DNA of 64,000 bases from PALSA-612 sp963704335 (GCA_963704335.1 OY969889.1:744001-808000); one strand, 5' to 3'. Counted from the stretch's first letter, positions 36,758 through 45,287 are shown. Program-made: numbers and translations. Notes: generated from the letters alone by a model not told the origin.

Positions 36758-37185
36758 TCCGGCTTCACGAGCCGCTTCAGGATCTTCGTGTAGGTCTTGC
36801 CGCCGATCTTCGCCTTCACGGTCCAGCGGAGCGTGATCCCGCCGAACTGGGACGCCAACCGCGACTCGGTCGGGAAGATCATGTAGTCGCGGAACGTGCC
36901 CTTGAAGGGCCAGTTCTTGATCGGCTTGGGTGGCCCGGGGTTCGGCGGCCCGGTCGGCCCGTAGTCCATCGGGTGAATCGTGCCGAGCGGGTCGATGACG
37001 ACAGCCGTCACGGTCGCCCGAATCGCTTTGCCCTTGAGGTTCGTCGCCTTGATCGAGTAGGGCCACTTGACGTTGACCTTGGGCTGGGCCGCAGGCGCCT
37101 TCAAGGTCGCCTTGATGCCGGTGGCGGCGCCCGCGAGCGGAACTACGAGTAGCGCTACGAGAACCACAGCAAGCTTCATCCGCAT
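36754..37185 (-). CDS. Small secreted protein, unknown function
   Basis: A 143-residue protein with a signal peptide (MRMKLAVVLVALLVVPLAGA) and a mature beta-rich domain (VNVKWPYSIKATNLKGKAIRATVTAVVIDP). A Pro-Gly-rich segment (YGPTGPPNPGPPKPIKNWP) lies in the middle. I do not recognise the family; the layout suggests a single Ig-like sandwich. It is translated into the ABC ATPase gene through a GTGA overlap, so the two may work in the same exported process. Confidence 0.7.
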   Translation of the reverse strand: MRMKLAVVLVALLVVPLAGAATGIKATLKAPAAQPKVNVKWPYSIKATNLKGKAIRATVTAVVIDPLGTIHPMDYGPTGPPNPGPPKPIKNWPFKGTFRDYMIFPTESRLASQFGGITLRWTVKAKIGGKTYTKILKRLVKPE

Positions 37186-37198
37186 GGCTCAATCGTAC

Positions 37199-37996
37199 TC
37201 AGCGCAGCGCGGCTGAGAGCTGGGCGCAGGCCTCGGGGGTCCCGGCGGCGGCGAGGCGCGAGCGCGGCACGAGGTCGAGCGGCGCGGCCGAGAACGGCGG
37301 GTCGTCGAACAGCTCGACGACGAGCCCGCGCTCTCGGACGAGCAGCTGAGCGGCCGCGATGTCGACCGACCGCGCGGGGCGCAGCGAGGCCACTGCGTCC
37401 ACCCGTCCCGCAGCGAGATGGCAAAGGGAGAGCGCCAGCGAGCCCATCACGCGCAGGCGCTCGGCGATCTCGACGAGTGACTGAGCGTGCTTCGCCACCA
37501 GGACGGTCTTCGTCGCCTCCAGGCCGAGCAGCTCGATCGTCTCCTTGGGCAGCGGGCCGTCCAGCGGAGCGCCGTTGAGGCTGGCTCCCTCTCCGCGCAC
37601 CGCCGACCACTCCTCCCCGGAGCCGAAGTCGTGCACGTAGCCGAACATGACATCCGCCATTGTCGGGCCGTCGGCTACGGCAATCGACAGCGAGAAGAAC
37701 GGGATGCCGCGCTTGGCGTTGATGGAGCCGTCAATCGGATCGAGGACGACCGTGACCGCGCCCTCCGCGCGCGCCGCCCGGTGGCCGAGCTCCTCCGAGA
37801 CGAGCGCGAAGTCGACTCCTGACGAGTCGAGCAGCGACACGACTGCGCCTTCGGCTGCCTCGTCGATGGCCGTCGTGTCGTCTCCGCCCTCACCGCTGCC
37901 GACCACGACCTCCCGCTCGTCGCGCGTCGGCAATTCGGCCAGCACCGCCTGCACCTCGGCGGTCGCTGCGCGGCAGAGCTTCAGCCAGTCCGTCAC
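37199..37996 (-). CDS. Inositol-monophosphatase-family phosphatase
   Basis: A 265-residue Mg-dependent phosphatase-like protein. Metal-site motifs are present: the Glu pair in VSEELGHR, then VVLDPIDGSINAKRGIPFF near residue 85. The last family motif is altered: it reads RPARSVDIAAAQLL where the usual form has Trp before Asp, though the Asp is kept. The substrate may be inositol phosphate, NADP or another sugar phosphate. GTG start overlaps the stop of the DUF1015 gene. Confidence 0.85.
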   Translation of the reverse strand: MTDWLKLCRAATAEVQAVLAELPTRDEREVVVGSGEGGDDTTAIDEAAEGAVVSLLDSSGVDFALVSEELGHRAARAEGAVTVVLDPIDGSINAKRGIPFFSLSIAVADGPTMADVMFGYVHDFGSGEEWSAVRGEGASLNGAPLDGPLPKETIELLGLEATKTVLVAKHAQSLVEIAERLRVMGSLALSLCHLAAGRVDAVASLRPARSVDIAAAQLLVRERGLVVELFDDPPFSAAPLDLVPRSRLAAAGTPEACAQLSAALR

Positions 37997-39045
37997 AGAG
38001 GGTGAAAGAGCAAGCCGCTGGGAAGCTTGGGATAGAAGTACGTGCTCTTCTGAGGCATGGTCTCGCCGCGCTCGGCCAGCTCCCGGACGAGCTCGACGCT
38101 CGGCGGTCGCACCAGGACGGCAGCCTCGGCGGCACCGGAGTCCACGGCCGCCTTCGCCTCTTCCTCGTATGGCGTGTACGTGACTCCTTCGAGCCCCAGC
38201 CGGTCGACGAGAGCCGTGTCCGGCTCGCCCGAATCCCCCATCAACACGGTGGTGCCGCTCGTTCGGTAGATGACGGCCGCAGAGCGGTCGCGTGGCAGCT
38301 CGCCGTCGAACGGCCGCTCGGCAGCAACCGGCTCGAGGCGGGTCGCGATGCGATGGGTCGGGAAGATCGTCAGCCCCTCCTGCTCGGTGGGGACGATTGC
38401 CACCAGGAGCCACGCGCTCTCCTCCGTCCCCTCCTCGGCGTGGTAGGCGAGGGTCGTCTCGTACCGGTGGTGGCCGTCGGCGATCAGCAGCTGCGCGTCG
38501 GCGAGGACGCCGGGTGCATCGCCCTCGAGGCGCCAGAGCCTGCTGCGCACGCCCTCCAGCTCCACCTCGACAACGCTCTCGCCGTCCGGCCGCTCCAACC
38601 GGCCGTCGTAAAGCAGGAAGATCGGCTCCACGTGGGCGCGTAGAGCTCGAAGCAGGCGCAGTCGCCCTTCCTTGGGCCCGGCATGCGTGCGCTCGTGCGG
38701 CAGGACGACGCCGGATTCGTACGGCTCCGCGCGCAGCGAGCACACGAGTCCCTCGCGCGTACGTGTGACTCCGTCCGGCCCTGTGTACTCCTGCGCCAGC
38801 CACCAGCAGGCGGGGTCTTCCTCTCGCACGAGCGTGCCGTCACCGAGCCACGCCGACCACAGCCGCGCGGCCTCGGACTCGCCGTCGGCGAGCGTGAGGT
38901 GAACGACGTTGTGCGGGCTCGCCGCGAGGTACCGCGCACGCGCTTCGGCGTCGAGCACGTCGTACGGCGGGGCGACGAGCGACGCGAGGGGCCCTGCCCG
39001 CCGCTCGTCGTAGCGCACGGCCCTGAACGGTCTCACCTGCGCCAC
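37993..39045 (-). CDS. DUF1015 family protein
   Basis: A 350-residue protein of the widespread DUF1015 family. It starts with VRPFRAVRYDERRAGPLASLVAPPYDVLDAEARARYLAASPHNVVHLTL, the typical opening, and has ADGHHRYETTLAY near residue 192, the best conserved motif, with two His. The biochemical role of the family is not settled. GTG start 39045 lies nine bases after TAGGCT (minus strand). It is divergent from the OB-HD nuclease gene and coupled to the IMPase-like gene. Confidence 0.85.
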   Translation of the reverse strand: MAQVRPFRAVRYDERRAGPLASLVAPPYDVLDAEARARYLAASPHNVVHLTLADGESEAARLWSAWLGDGTLVREEDPACWWLAQEYTGPDGVTRTREGLVCSLRAEPYESGVVLPHERTHAGPKEGRLRLLRALRAHVEPIFLLYDGRLERPDGESVVEVELEGVRSRLWRLEGDAPGVLADAQLLIADGHHRYETTLAYHAEEGTEESAWLLVAIVPTEQEGLTIFPTHRIATRLEPVAAERPFDGELPRDRSAAVIYRTSGTTVLMGDSGEPDTALVDRLGLEGVTYTPYEEEAKAAVDSGAAEAAVLVRPPSVELVRELAERGETMPQKSTYFYPKLPSGLLFHPL

Positions 39046-39091
39046 GGCTGGGCGAGCCTACCAGCCGGGTTCCGGCCTAGACTCGGCTGGA

Positions 39092-39934
39092 GTGGCGGCG
39101 ATCTCGGAGCTTGCGGAAGACGGCGTCGTCGAGGGCACCTATGCGGTCGCACGCAAGCGTCGCCTGAGGACGCGAGCGGGCTCCGACTACCTCGCGCTGG
39201 AGCTCGTGGATCCGAGCGGCCGAATCGAGGGCCGGGTCTGGCACGACGTCGACCTGCTCGACGGACGTTTTGCCGAGGGTGACGCCGTGCGCGTCCTCGG
39301 CCGCGTTGAGCGCTACCGCAACCAGCTGCAGCTCGACGTACGGGCCATCGAGCACGCGGAGGATGCCGACCCGGTCGAGCTGACACCCGCGCTCCGCCGA
39401 GATGCCGACGAGCTGGAAGGCTTCCTCGACTTCCTCGCCGGCGAGATCGCCCACGCCGGCCTGCAGAGGCTCGTCAAGACGATCCTGGCCGATACAGCCT
39501 TACGGCGGAGCTTTCGGGCGCTTCCAGCCTCACCCGAGGCGCATCACGTGTACGCCGGCGGCCTGCTCGAGCACACGGTCGGCGTGGCCACGATCTGCCG
39601 GGAGCTCACGCAGCTCCATCCACGGCTGCGCTCCGACCTGTTGCTCGCCGCCGCGCTCCTTCATGACGTGGGCCGCACGCGCGAGCTCAAGCCGGGCCCG
39701 GGCTTCCAGGTCACGGAGGAAGGACGCCTGCTCGGCCACGTCCACCTGGGCCTGCGGCTCGTGGAGGAACGGGCGACCCAGCTCGATGAAGGCGCCCGCG
39801 CGGAGTTGCTCCACGCCATCGCATGCCACCACGACGCCCGCGCGGCGCGAACCGCCGAGGCTGCGTGCCTCTACCACGCGAATCAGCTGGACGCGCTCGC
39901 CGCCACGCGGCCTGTCGAGTCCTCTCCAGGCTAG
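39092..39934 (+). CDS. OB-fold plus HD-domain protein (YhaM-like exoribonuclease)
   Basis: A 280-residue protein. Residues about 12-90 form an OB fold (YLALELVDPSGRIEGRVWHDVDLL, AVRVLGRVERYRNQLQLDVRAIE). An HD domain follows, with HHVYAGGLLEHTVGVATIC near residue 150, ALLHDVGR near 190 and later HHD, giving a full metal site. The same order is found in YhaM/CBF1-type 3'-5' exoribonucleases, so RNA degradation is the best guess. GTG start 39092 lies eight bases after TAGACT. Convergent with the thioredoxin-like gene, whose end overlaps it by four bases. Confidence 0.82.
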   Translation: MAAISELAEDGVVEGTYAVARKRRLRTRAGSDYLALELVDPSGRIEGRVWHDVDLLDGRFAEGDAVRVLGRVERYRNQLQLDVRAIEHAEDADPVELTPALRRDADELEGFLDFLAGEIAHAGLQRLVKTILADTALRRSFRALPASPEAHHVYAGGLLEHTVGVATICRELTQLHPRLRSDLLLAAALLHDVGRTRELKPGPGFQVTEEGRLLGHVHLGLRLVEERATQLDEGARAELLHAIACHHDARAARTAEAACLYHANQLDALAATRPVESSPG

Positions 39935-40404
39935 GGAAGCTTCGCCGCGAGCCTGTTCCAGGCGCGCTCGCGGTCGTAGCTCTGGTCGACCGCCACGACA
40001 CGTCCCTTCGCGTCGATGACAATCACCGCCGGCTGCCAGAGCACGCCGAAGCGCTTGGCCTTGCTGCGATTCGTGTCGACGATCTGCGGCCATTTCCAGC
40101 CGTACTCCTCCACGAAGTCCCGGCCGCGGTCGGCCTGATCCGCCGCATTCAGACCGAGGTAGCGGTACTGCGGATGCCTCTTCACCCAGCTCGCGTAGGC
40201 GACCGCCTCGCTATTGCAGGCGCCTCACCACGACGACCAGACGTTGATGAACACCGGCTTGCCGCGGAGCTTCGCAAGCGAAAGCTGCTTGCCGTCGAGC
40301 GTCACTCCCGCAAGGGGAGGAGCAGGCCGTCGCTTCGCCTCGGGCGTGGCCGCCGCGCCGGCGACGAGAGCCAGCGCCAGCACGATGACGGCCAGGAAGC
40401 GCAC
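39931..40404 (-). CDS. Secreted TlpA/thioredoxin-like protein with in-frame TGA at the first CxxC position (candidate selenoprotein)
   Basis: Read through TGA 40225-40227, the gene encodes 157 residues: a signal peptide (RFLAVIVLALALVAGAAA), the strand LRGKPVFINVWSSW, then the TGA codon (residue 60), GAC (Cys63), and a complete thioredoxin fold with a cis-Pro region (LWQPAVIVIDAKG). The TGA falls exactly where TlpA-like proteins have the nucleophilic Cys (W-C-x-x-C), giving UGAC instead of CGAC. The frame after it stays open and fold-like for 97 codons. A hairpin able to act as a SECIS lies 18 bases downstream. GTG start 40404 follows TACCCT by six bases. If TGA is a stop or an error, this is a broken gene. 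It would reduce or exchange disulfides outside the membrane. Confidence 0.75.
40187..40227 (-). other. Candidate SECIS-like element following the in-frame TGA
   Basis: On the minus strand, TGA (40227-40225) is followed by a possible hairpin at 40213-40196: TAGCGA, loop GGCGG, TCGCCTA, with one bulged C. The loop begins with GG 18 bases after TGA, close to the spacing in E. coli fdhF. A competing fold with loop AATA is also possible. No folding program was run. Confidence 0.4.
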
Positions 40405-40409
40405 CCGTC

Positions 40410-40416
40410 TAGGGTA
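40410..40416. promoter_or_regulatory. Overlapping divergent -10 boxes for two leaderless genes
   Basis: Plus-strand TAGGGT (40410-40415) ends six bases before GTG 40422; minus-strand TACCCT (40416-40411) ends six bases before GTG 40404. The two boxes share five base pairs, so RNA polymerase can use only one direction at a time. Confidence 0.6.
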
Positions 40417-40421
40417 GCCAC

Positions 40422-41030
40422 GTGTTCGAGAACATCGCCTCAACTCTGCACGGACAGCTCGTCCTCGTAGCTCCACTCGACCGCACGCACGAGGACGGAC
40501 TGTTCCAGGCCGCTCAGGACATGGACTGGTCGTTGATGCCTGTCGATCCGTCCGCCGACGGGGAACAGTTCCACGCGTGGCTCGAGGATGCGCTCGCATC
40601 CGCGGAGCGCGACGAGCATGTTCCGTTCACGGTGATCGACAACGCAACGAACGTCCCGATCGGCAGCACGCGCTACCTCTCGCTCCGCCCGGAGCACCGC
40701 GGCCTCGAGATCGGCTGGACGTGGCTCACGCGCTCGGCCTGGTCGACGGGCGCGAACGTCGAGGCGAAGCTGCTGCTGCTCGAGCACGCTTTCGAGCGGC
40801 TCGGCTGCATGCGCGTGGAGTTCAAGACGGACGCGAACAACGAGCGCTCCCGGCGCGCACTGGCCGCGCTCCCCGCGCAGTTCGAGGGCGTGTTCCGAAA
40901 GCACATGCTCGCCGGCAACGACGGTACCCGCCTGCGCGACTCCGCCTGGTTCGCGATCGTCGACGACGACTGGCCCGCGGTGAAGGCGAACCTCGAAGCG
41001 CGGCTCAGGCGGGAGCGCGCTCGTAGCTGA
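40422..41030 (+). CDS. GNAT-family N-acetyltransferase (RimJ/RimL-like)
   Basis: A 202-residue acetyltransferase. TVIDNATNVPIGSTRYLSLRPEHRGLEIGWTWLTRSAWSTGANVEAK is the central sheet and acetyl-CoA loop region; LEHAFERLGCMRVEFKTDANNERSRRAL is the typical C-terminal part of the RimJ/RimL-like branch. The acceptor may be a protein N-terminus or a small amine. GTG start 40422 is separated by only 17 bases from the divergent thioredoxin-like gene. The 3' end overlaps a convergent gene by 26 bases. Confidence 0.88.
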   Translation: MFENIASTLHGQLVLVAPLDRTHEDGLFQAAQDMDWSLMPVDPSADGEQFHAWLEDALASAERDEHVPFTVIDNATNVPIGSTRYLSLRPEHRGLEIGWTWLTRSAWSTGANVEAKLLLLEHAFERLGCMRVEFKTDANNERSRRALAALPAQFEGVFRKHMLAGNDGTRLRDSAWFAIVDDDWPAVKANLEARLRRERARS

Positions 41031-41328
41031 CCCGGCGGCGCAGATTGCCCTCGTCGGCGGGGTCGAACCAGATCGAGATCAGCACCGCGCCACGCGTCGC
41101 CGGGGACTCCACCTGCTCGGCGTACTCGAGCGCAGCGGCGCTGCCGCGGTCCGCGATCGCCGCGAGAGCATCGGCGTTCCCTGCTCGCTCGGCGGCGGCC
41201 TGCGCCTTGTTCCAGCAGCGAACCTCGGCGTGAAGCTCCTCGTCGTCTTCGCGTCGGATCCGGTAGTCCAGCGCCCAACCGTCCTGTGAGGGCGCCGTGA
41301 GGTCATGCGTTTCGACCACTTCAGCCAT
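41005..41328 (-). CDS. Hypothetical 107-residue protein
   Basis: I do not recognise the family. The protein is soluble and acidic at first (MAEVVETHDLTAPSQDGWALDYRIRREDDEELHAEVRCW), then has an alanine-rich helix (AQAAAERAGNADALAAIADRGSAAALEYA) and ends with a strand VLISIWFDPADEG. ATG 41328 is chosen because it lies seven bases after TACGGT (minus strand, 41336-41341). The frame is open further upstream but looks random there. Confidence 0.65.
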   Translation of the reverse strand: MAEVVETHDLTAPSQDGWALDYRIRREDDEELHAEVRCWNKAQAAAERAGNADALAAIADRGSAAALEYAEQVESPATRGAVLISIWFDPADEGNLRRRVSYERAPA

Positions 41329-41372
41329 GAGCGCCACCGTACCAACGGAGTGACGCACAACGGGCTCCCGCG

Positions 41373-42297
41373 CTAAGGACTGAAGCGGATGTTCAGCACG
41401 TCGCCGTCCTCGACGAGGTAGTCCTTGCCTTCCAGCCGCTGCAGCCCTCGCCGGGCGGCTTCGGCGCGCGAGCCGCACTCGACGAAGTCGCTAATCCTGA
41501 TCACCTCGCAGCGAATGAACCCGCGCGCGATGTCCGAGTGGATCTCGGCCGCAGCCTCCAGAACCGTCTGGCCTAGCCGTAGGGTCCACGCCCGCGCCTC
41601 GGTATCGCCTCCGGTGAAGAACGTGATCAGGCCGAGCGCATCGCGCAGCCTCCGCACGACTTCGTCGAGCGCCGAGGGGCCTTCCCGGAACTCCGCCGCC
41701 TCCGACTCCCCGAGCTCCGAGAGCTCGAGCTCGTAGGCGAGGTCGATCCCGCCCGGGCCGTTCTCGACCACGACCTGGGGCTTCGTCGTCAGCGGCTCGA
41801 GCTCCGCAGGCACCTCGCCCGCGAAGTCGCTCAAGTTGCCGCCCGAATCGAGATGCGCGAGAAGAGCCTCGAGCGCGGCAGCCTCCGTGCGCAGCCGCGC
41901 ATCCCCGGACTTCGCCTGCGTCCGCACGCGGTCCAGACGCGCCTCGACGTGATCGTGGTCTGCCACGAGCAGCTCGAGTGAGAGCTGTTCCAGGTCGCGG
42001 GCGGGATCGGCACCCGGCGAGTAGCCGTCCACCACGCAGAGCACTGCATCGACCCGCCGCAGATTGCCGAGCAGCGCTGCGCCCGTGCCCGGCACGTCCT
42101 CGACCCGGATCACCGCCGGCGTCACCTTCGCAGAGCCTTCGAGGCGCGCGAGGTCGGCAAGACGAGCATCGGAGATCTCGGCCATGCCCACGTGCGCCTT
42201 GGCGTCGTGCAGCTGCGGCGCCCGCTCGCGTCAACGCGTTGAAGAGTGTTGTCTTGCCCGACCGCGACAGGCCGACGATGCCGACCTCGAGGCCCAT
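41373..42297 (-). CDS. ychF: YchF/Obg-like GTPase; frame disrupted after the P-loop
   Basis: The N-terminus (ATG 42297) reads MGLEVGIVGLSRSGKTTLFNALTRAGA, an Obg-type P-loop. The rest is in the next frame, from HDAKAHVGMAEISDARLADLA through VEDVPGTGAALLGNLRRVDAVLCVVDG to a C-terminal TGS-like end (DYLVEDGDVLNIRFSP). Removing one base in the stretch about 42215-42230 joins them into about 308 residues, near the length of this family. YchF-type proteins bind ATP or GTP and associate with ribosomes. The G4 motif is hard to identify. Minus-strand neighbour of methylmalonyl-CoA epimerase. Either a sequence error or a broken gene. Confidence 0.75.
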
Positions 42298-42305
42298 GGA
42301 GATCC

Positions 42306-42533
42306 CTACTGCGCGAAGCCGACGCGCGCCTCGCGCGCGTACCGCTTGACGTAGAGCACCTGGCTCAGCACGACAAGGAAGAGCCCGTCCTCGGCGTGTA
42401 GCTCGCAGACGGCGTCATCCCTCGCCCGAAGCGCCGCGTCCAGGGCGTCGGCGTCCTCGGCGGGAATCCTCACCGACAGGACGTCTCCGCCGTGAAAGCC
42501 GATCTCGATCCTGGCCGGCACGGCCTCAGCCAT
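42306..42533 (-). CDS. Hypothetical 75-residue protein
   Basis: A small soluble protein, MAEAVPARIEIGFHGGDVLSVRIP and later DGLFLVVLSQVLYVKRYAREARVGF. The strands at both ends suggest a compact beta barrel or sheet. I do not recognise a named family. The ATG lies eight bases inside the end of the methylmalonyl-CoA epimerase gene, so it is translated with it, and it ends eight bases before the GTPase gene. Confidence 0.65.
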   Translation of the reverse strand: MAEAVPARIEIGFHGGDVLSVRIPAEDADALDAALRARDDAVCELHAEDGLFLVVLSQVLYVKRYAREARVGFAQ

Positions 42534-42931
42534 GCGTCACCAGCTCCGTCAGCACGCCGTGCACGGCGTCGGGATGGATGAAGGCCACCTGGAGACCGTA
42601 CAAGCCGAGGCGCGGCTCGTGATCGACGAGTTGCACGCCCTCGCTGTCCAGTCGGGCCAGCTCGGCACGAAGATCCGCCACCTCATAAGCAACGTGGTGC
42701 ATCCCCGGCCCGCGCCTGGCCAGAAATCGTCCCACGGGCGTGTCGTCATCCAGGGGAGCGAGCAGCTCGACACGGCCGTCGCCGACGTGCATCGCGGCCG
42801 CCTCGGCTCCCTGCGACGCAATCGTCTCCCGCGCCTCGATCGTGGCGCCGAGCAGACGCTTGTACATGGACACCGCGTCGTCGAGGTCGGTGCACGGCGA
42901 CGCCGATGTGATGAATCCCTCGGAGCGTCAC
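42526..42931 (-). CDS. mce: Methylmalonyl-CoA epimerase; frame disrupted near residue 13
   Basis: The N-terminus from GTG 42931 reads TLRGIHHIGVAV, the usual first strand with the metal-binding His. Then the frame must shift by one base to continue DLDDAVSMYKRLLGATIEARETIASQG, the unmistakable epimerase sequence, up to GMHHVAYEVADLRAELARLDSEGVQLVDHEPRLG and the stop at 42526. Removing one C from GTGCACC near 42892 gives GVAVTDLDDAV, a perfect family match. The enzyme interconverts the 2R and 2S forms of methylmalonyl-CoA in propionate metabolism. TAGCAT lies nine bases before the GTG. Confidence 0.82.
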
Positions 42932-42958
42932 AACGCCCCGATGCTAGTCCAGCGGCGT

Positions 42959-44464
42959 TCAGTCCGAGGCGGGCACCGCGCGCACGGTGCCGACGGTCTC
43001 CGAGCTCCGCGATTCGCTGGCGACGCCTTCGAGCAGCTCGTCGAGCTCGTCGCGGCCGAGCGTCTCACGGTCGAGCAATCCCTGAGCGATCCGGTCGAGC
43101 GGCCCCCGGTACTTCGTCAGCAAGCGCATCGCTTCGTCGTAGGCCTCGTCCGTCAACCGAGCCTGCTCGCCGTCACGCAAACGCTTCGTCTCTTCCGACA
43201 GCGCGTAGTTGTCGGCGCGCATGGTCCGTGAGGACACGATCTCCGACATGCCGTAGTCGAACACCATCGCGCGGGCGAGGTCGGTCGCGCGTTCGAGATC
43301 GTTCGCGGCCCCGTTCGTGACGCGTCCGAAGACGACCTGCTCGGCAGCGCGACCTGCGAGATAGACCTTGAGCATGTCCGTCAGCTCCTCCTTCGTGTGG
43401 AGGTAGCGGTCCTCGGCGGGCAGATTGAGCGTGTAGCCGAGAGCCTGTCCGCGCGACACGATCGTCACCTTGTGGACGGGCAGCGCGTCGCCCATGAGGT
43501 GCGACATGAGCGCGTGTCCGGCTTCGTGGTAGGCGAGGATGCGCTTCTCCTTCTCGGAGACGACGCGGCGCTGCTGGAGCCCTGCGACTACGCGCTCCAT
43601 CGCCGAGTCGAAGTCCTCGTCGCCGATCTCCTGCGCATGACGGCGGCCGGCGGCGATGGCGGCCTCGTTGGCGATGTTCGCGAGGTCGGCGCCGGTGAGG
43701 CCTGCCGTCTGCCGGGCGATCGCCTGCAGATCGACGCCTGCGGCCAGCGGCTTGCCGACGGTGTGAACGCCGAGGATCTCTTCCCTCCCAACGAGGTCGG
43801 GCGCCGGCACCAGTACCTGCCGGTCGAAACGCCCGGGGCGGAGCAGGGCGGGATCGAGGTCCTGAAGGCGGTTGGACGCGCCCATGACCACCACGCGGTC
43901 GTCCGAGGAAAACCCGTCCAGCTCGACGAGCAGCTGGTTGAGCGTCTGGTCCTGCTCGCGGTTGAAGCCGTGACCCGTTCGCGCGGCGCCGACGGCGTCA
44001 AGCTCGTCGATGAAGACGATTGCCGGCGCATGCTTTCGCGCCTCGGTGAAGAGCTTGCGGATGCGGGCCGCGCCCAGGCCGGCGAACATCTCCACGAAGG
44101 CAGACGCGCTCTGGGAGAAGAAGGACGCGCCGGACTCGTGCGCCACAGCCTTCGCCAACAGTGTCTTCCCCGTTCCCGGCGGGCCGTAGAAAAGAATGCC
44201 CTTGGGCACGCGCGCGCCGAGCTGCTCGAAGCGCTTCGGGTCGCGAAGGAAGTCGACGACCTCCTGCAGCTCCACCTTGACCTCGGAGAGGCCGGCGACG
44301 TCGTTCCAGGTGACGCTCGAGCTCGATCGAGAGGCAGGACGCTGGGTGTTGACCCTCGGCGTGAGCTTCACGACGCGCCAGAGGAAGTACACCATCAGGC
44401 ACATGAGGACCAGCGGGAGCCAGATCAGGAGCATCCCGCCGACGTCGTCGAGGATCGTGCCCAC
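42959..44464 (-). CDS. ftsH: Short FtsH-type ATP-dependent zinc metalloprotease
   Basis: A 501-residue AAA+ membrane protease with only one N-terminal helix (MLLIWLPLVLMCLMVYFLW) instead of the usual two plus periplasmic domain. Walker A is GPPGTGKT (94-101), Walker B FIDELDAVG, the second region of homology GASNRLQDLDPALLRPGRFDR and the zinc site HEAGH (313-317), with the third ligand Asp in NGAANDLERATDLARAMV. It degrades membrane and regulatory proteins. The start is placed at GTG 44464, where family likeness begins; the frame is open far upstream but overlaps the DUF1385 gene. Confidence 0.88.
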   Translation of the reverse strand: MGTILDDVGGMLLIWLPLVLMCLMVYFLWRVVKLTPRVNTQRPASRSSSSVTWNDVAGLSEVKVELQEVVDFLRDPKRFEQLGARVPKGILFYGPPGTGKTLLAKAVAHESGASFFSQSASAFVEMFAGLGAARIRKLFTEARKHAPAIVFIDELDAVGAARTGHGFNREQDQTLNQLLVELDGFSSDDRVVVMGASNRLQDLDPALLRPGRFDRQVLVPAPDLVGREEILGVHTVGKPLAAGVDLQAIARQTAGLTGADLANIANEAAIAAGRRHAQEIGDEDFDSAMERVVAGLQQRRVVSEKEKRILAYHEAGHALMSHLMGDALPVHKVTIVSRGQALGYTLNLPAEDRYLHTKEELTDMLKVYLAGRAAEQVVFGRVTNGAANDLERATDLARAMVFDYGMSEIVSSRTMRADNYALSEETKRLRDGEQARLTDEAYDEAMRLLTKYRGPLDRIAQGLLDRETLGRDELDELLEGVASESRSSETVGTVRAVPASD

Positions 44465-44501
44465 GACCAGCGCATCGGCAGTGCGGGCGTAAAGCCTTAG
44501 C

Positions 44502-45275
44502 TCAGTTGCTCTTGCTCTCGAGCTCGAGGCAGGCGCGGAGCGCCGCGTCGGCGACCTCCACCTGCTCCGACGACGGCTCGGCGGTGGCGACGCGCTCCTG
44601 GAGCTCCTGGCCGGGCCGCGACAGCGCCTTGGCGACCGGATGCTCGGGATTCCGCACCATCCAGCCGAAGATCTCGGTCGCGGCAGCCATCGCGCCGAGC
44701 GCGGCGGCCAGGCTGGCCGGCCGGCGGACCGATGCGGGCGCCTTGCCGGCGAGCGTCGCGCCGGCTGCTGTGGCCAGCAGCAGGGGCCCGACGAGATGCG
44801 TGCCGCATCGTTCGTGCTCCTTCGCCGCCGGCGTGCCATGCTCGTACGTGCCGATGGAGACGTGCTCGGCTCCGTGGTACGCGGCCAGGTCGCGCTCGCG
44901 CAGCGCGAGTAGCGCGGGTGTCAGCGCCAGCGCGCCGGCTGCCAGCTCCTGCAGCGCCGGCGGCAGACGGGTGGAACGGATGGCGCGGCCGCCGACTCCC
45001 GCAGCAACCAGCGACGCGAGCACGGCGGGACGCTGAAACGCGAAGCGCGCTTGCGGAAGGCCGCGTCGCACCCGCGGCAGCACGAGGAGCGCCTCGAGCA
45101 GCCTTGCCGGGCCACGCACCAACGGCCCGTTCGCGGGGAACAGCCGCTTCGGGCCGCTCGCCACATCGATCTCGCCGTCCGCCGTTCGCACCGCGGCCGC
45201 CCATGACGTCGGCCCGTGGACGAGCACGCCGTTCGCGAGCGCCATGCCTCCCAGGCGAACCTTCTCTTCAGTCAT
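44502..45275 (-). CDS. DUF1385 integral membrane protein
   Basis: A 257-residue membrane protein of the DUF1385 family. Motifs: VRLGGMALANGVLVHGPTSWAAAVR at the start (family form GGQAVxEGVMMR-like), AYHGAEHVSIGTYEHG near residue 135 and HERCGTHLVGPLLL near 155; the His-rich pair may bind metal. About four hydrophobic segments. Its role is unknown in the family. ATG 45275 lies six bases after TACGGT (minus strand, 45282-45287), and a 16-base palindrome sits just beyond, at the end of the M20 gene. Confidence 0.82.
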   Translation of the reverse strand: MTEEKVRLGGMALANGVLVHGPTSWAAAVRTADGEIDVASGPKRLFPANGPLVRGPARLLEALLVLPRVRRGLPQARFAFQRPAVLASLVAAGVGGRAIRSTRLPPALQELAAGALALTPALLALRERDLAAYHGAEHVSIGTYEHGTPAAKEHERCGTHLVGPLLLATAAGATLAGKAPASVRRPASLAAALGAMAAATEIFGWMVRNPEHPVAKALSRPGQELQERVATAEPSSEQVEVADAALRACLELESKSN

Positions 45276-45287
45276 CACGACACCGTA

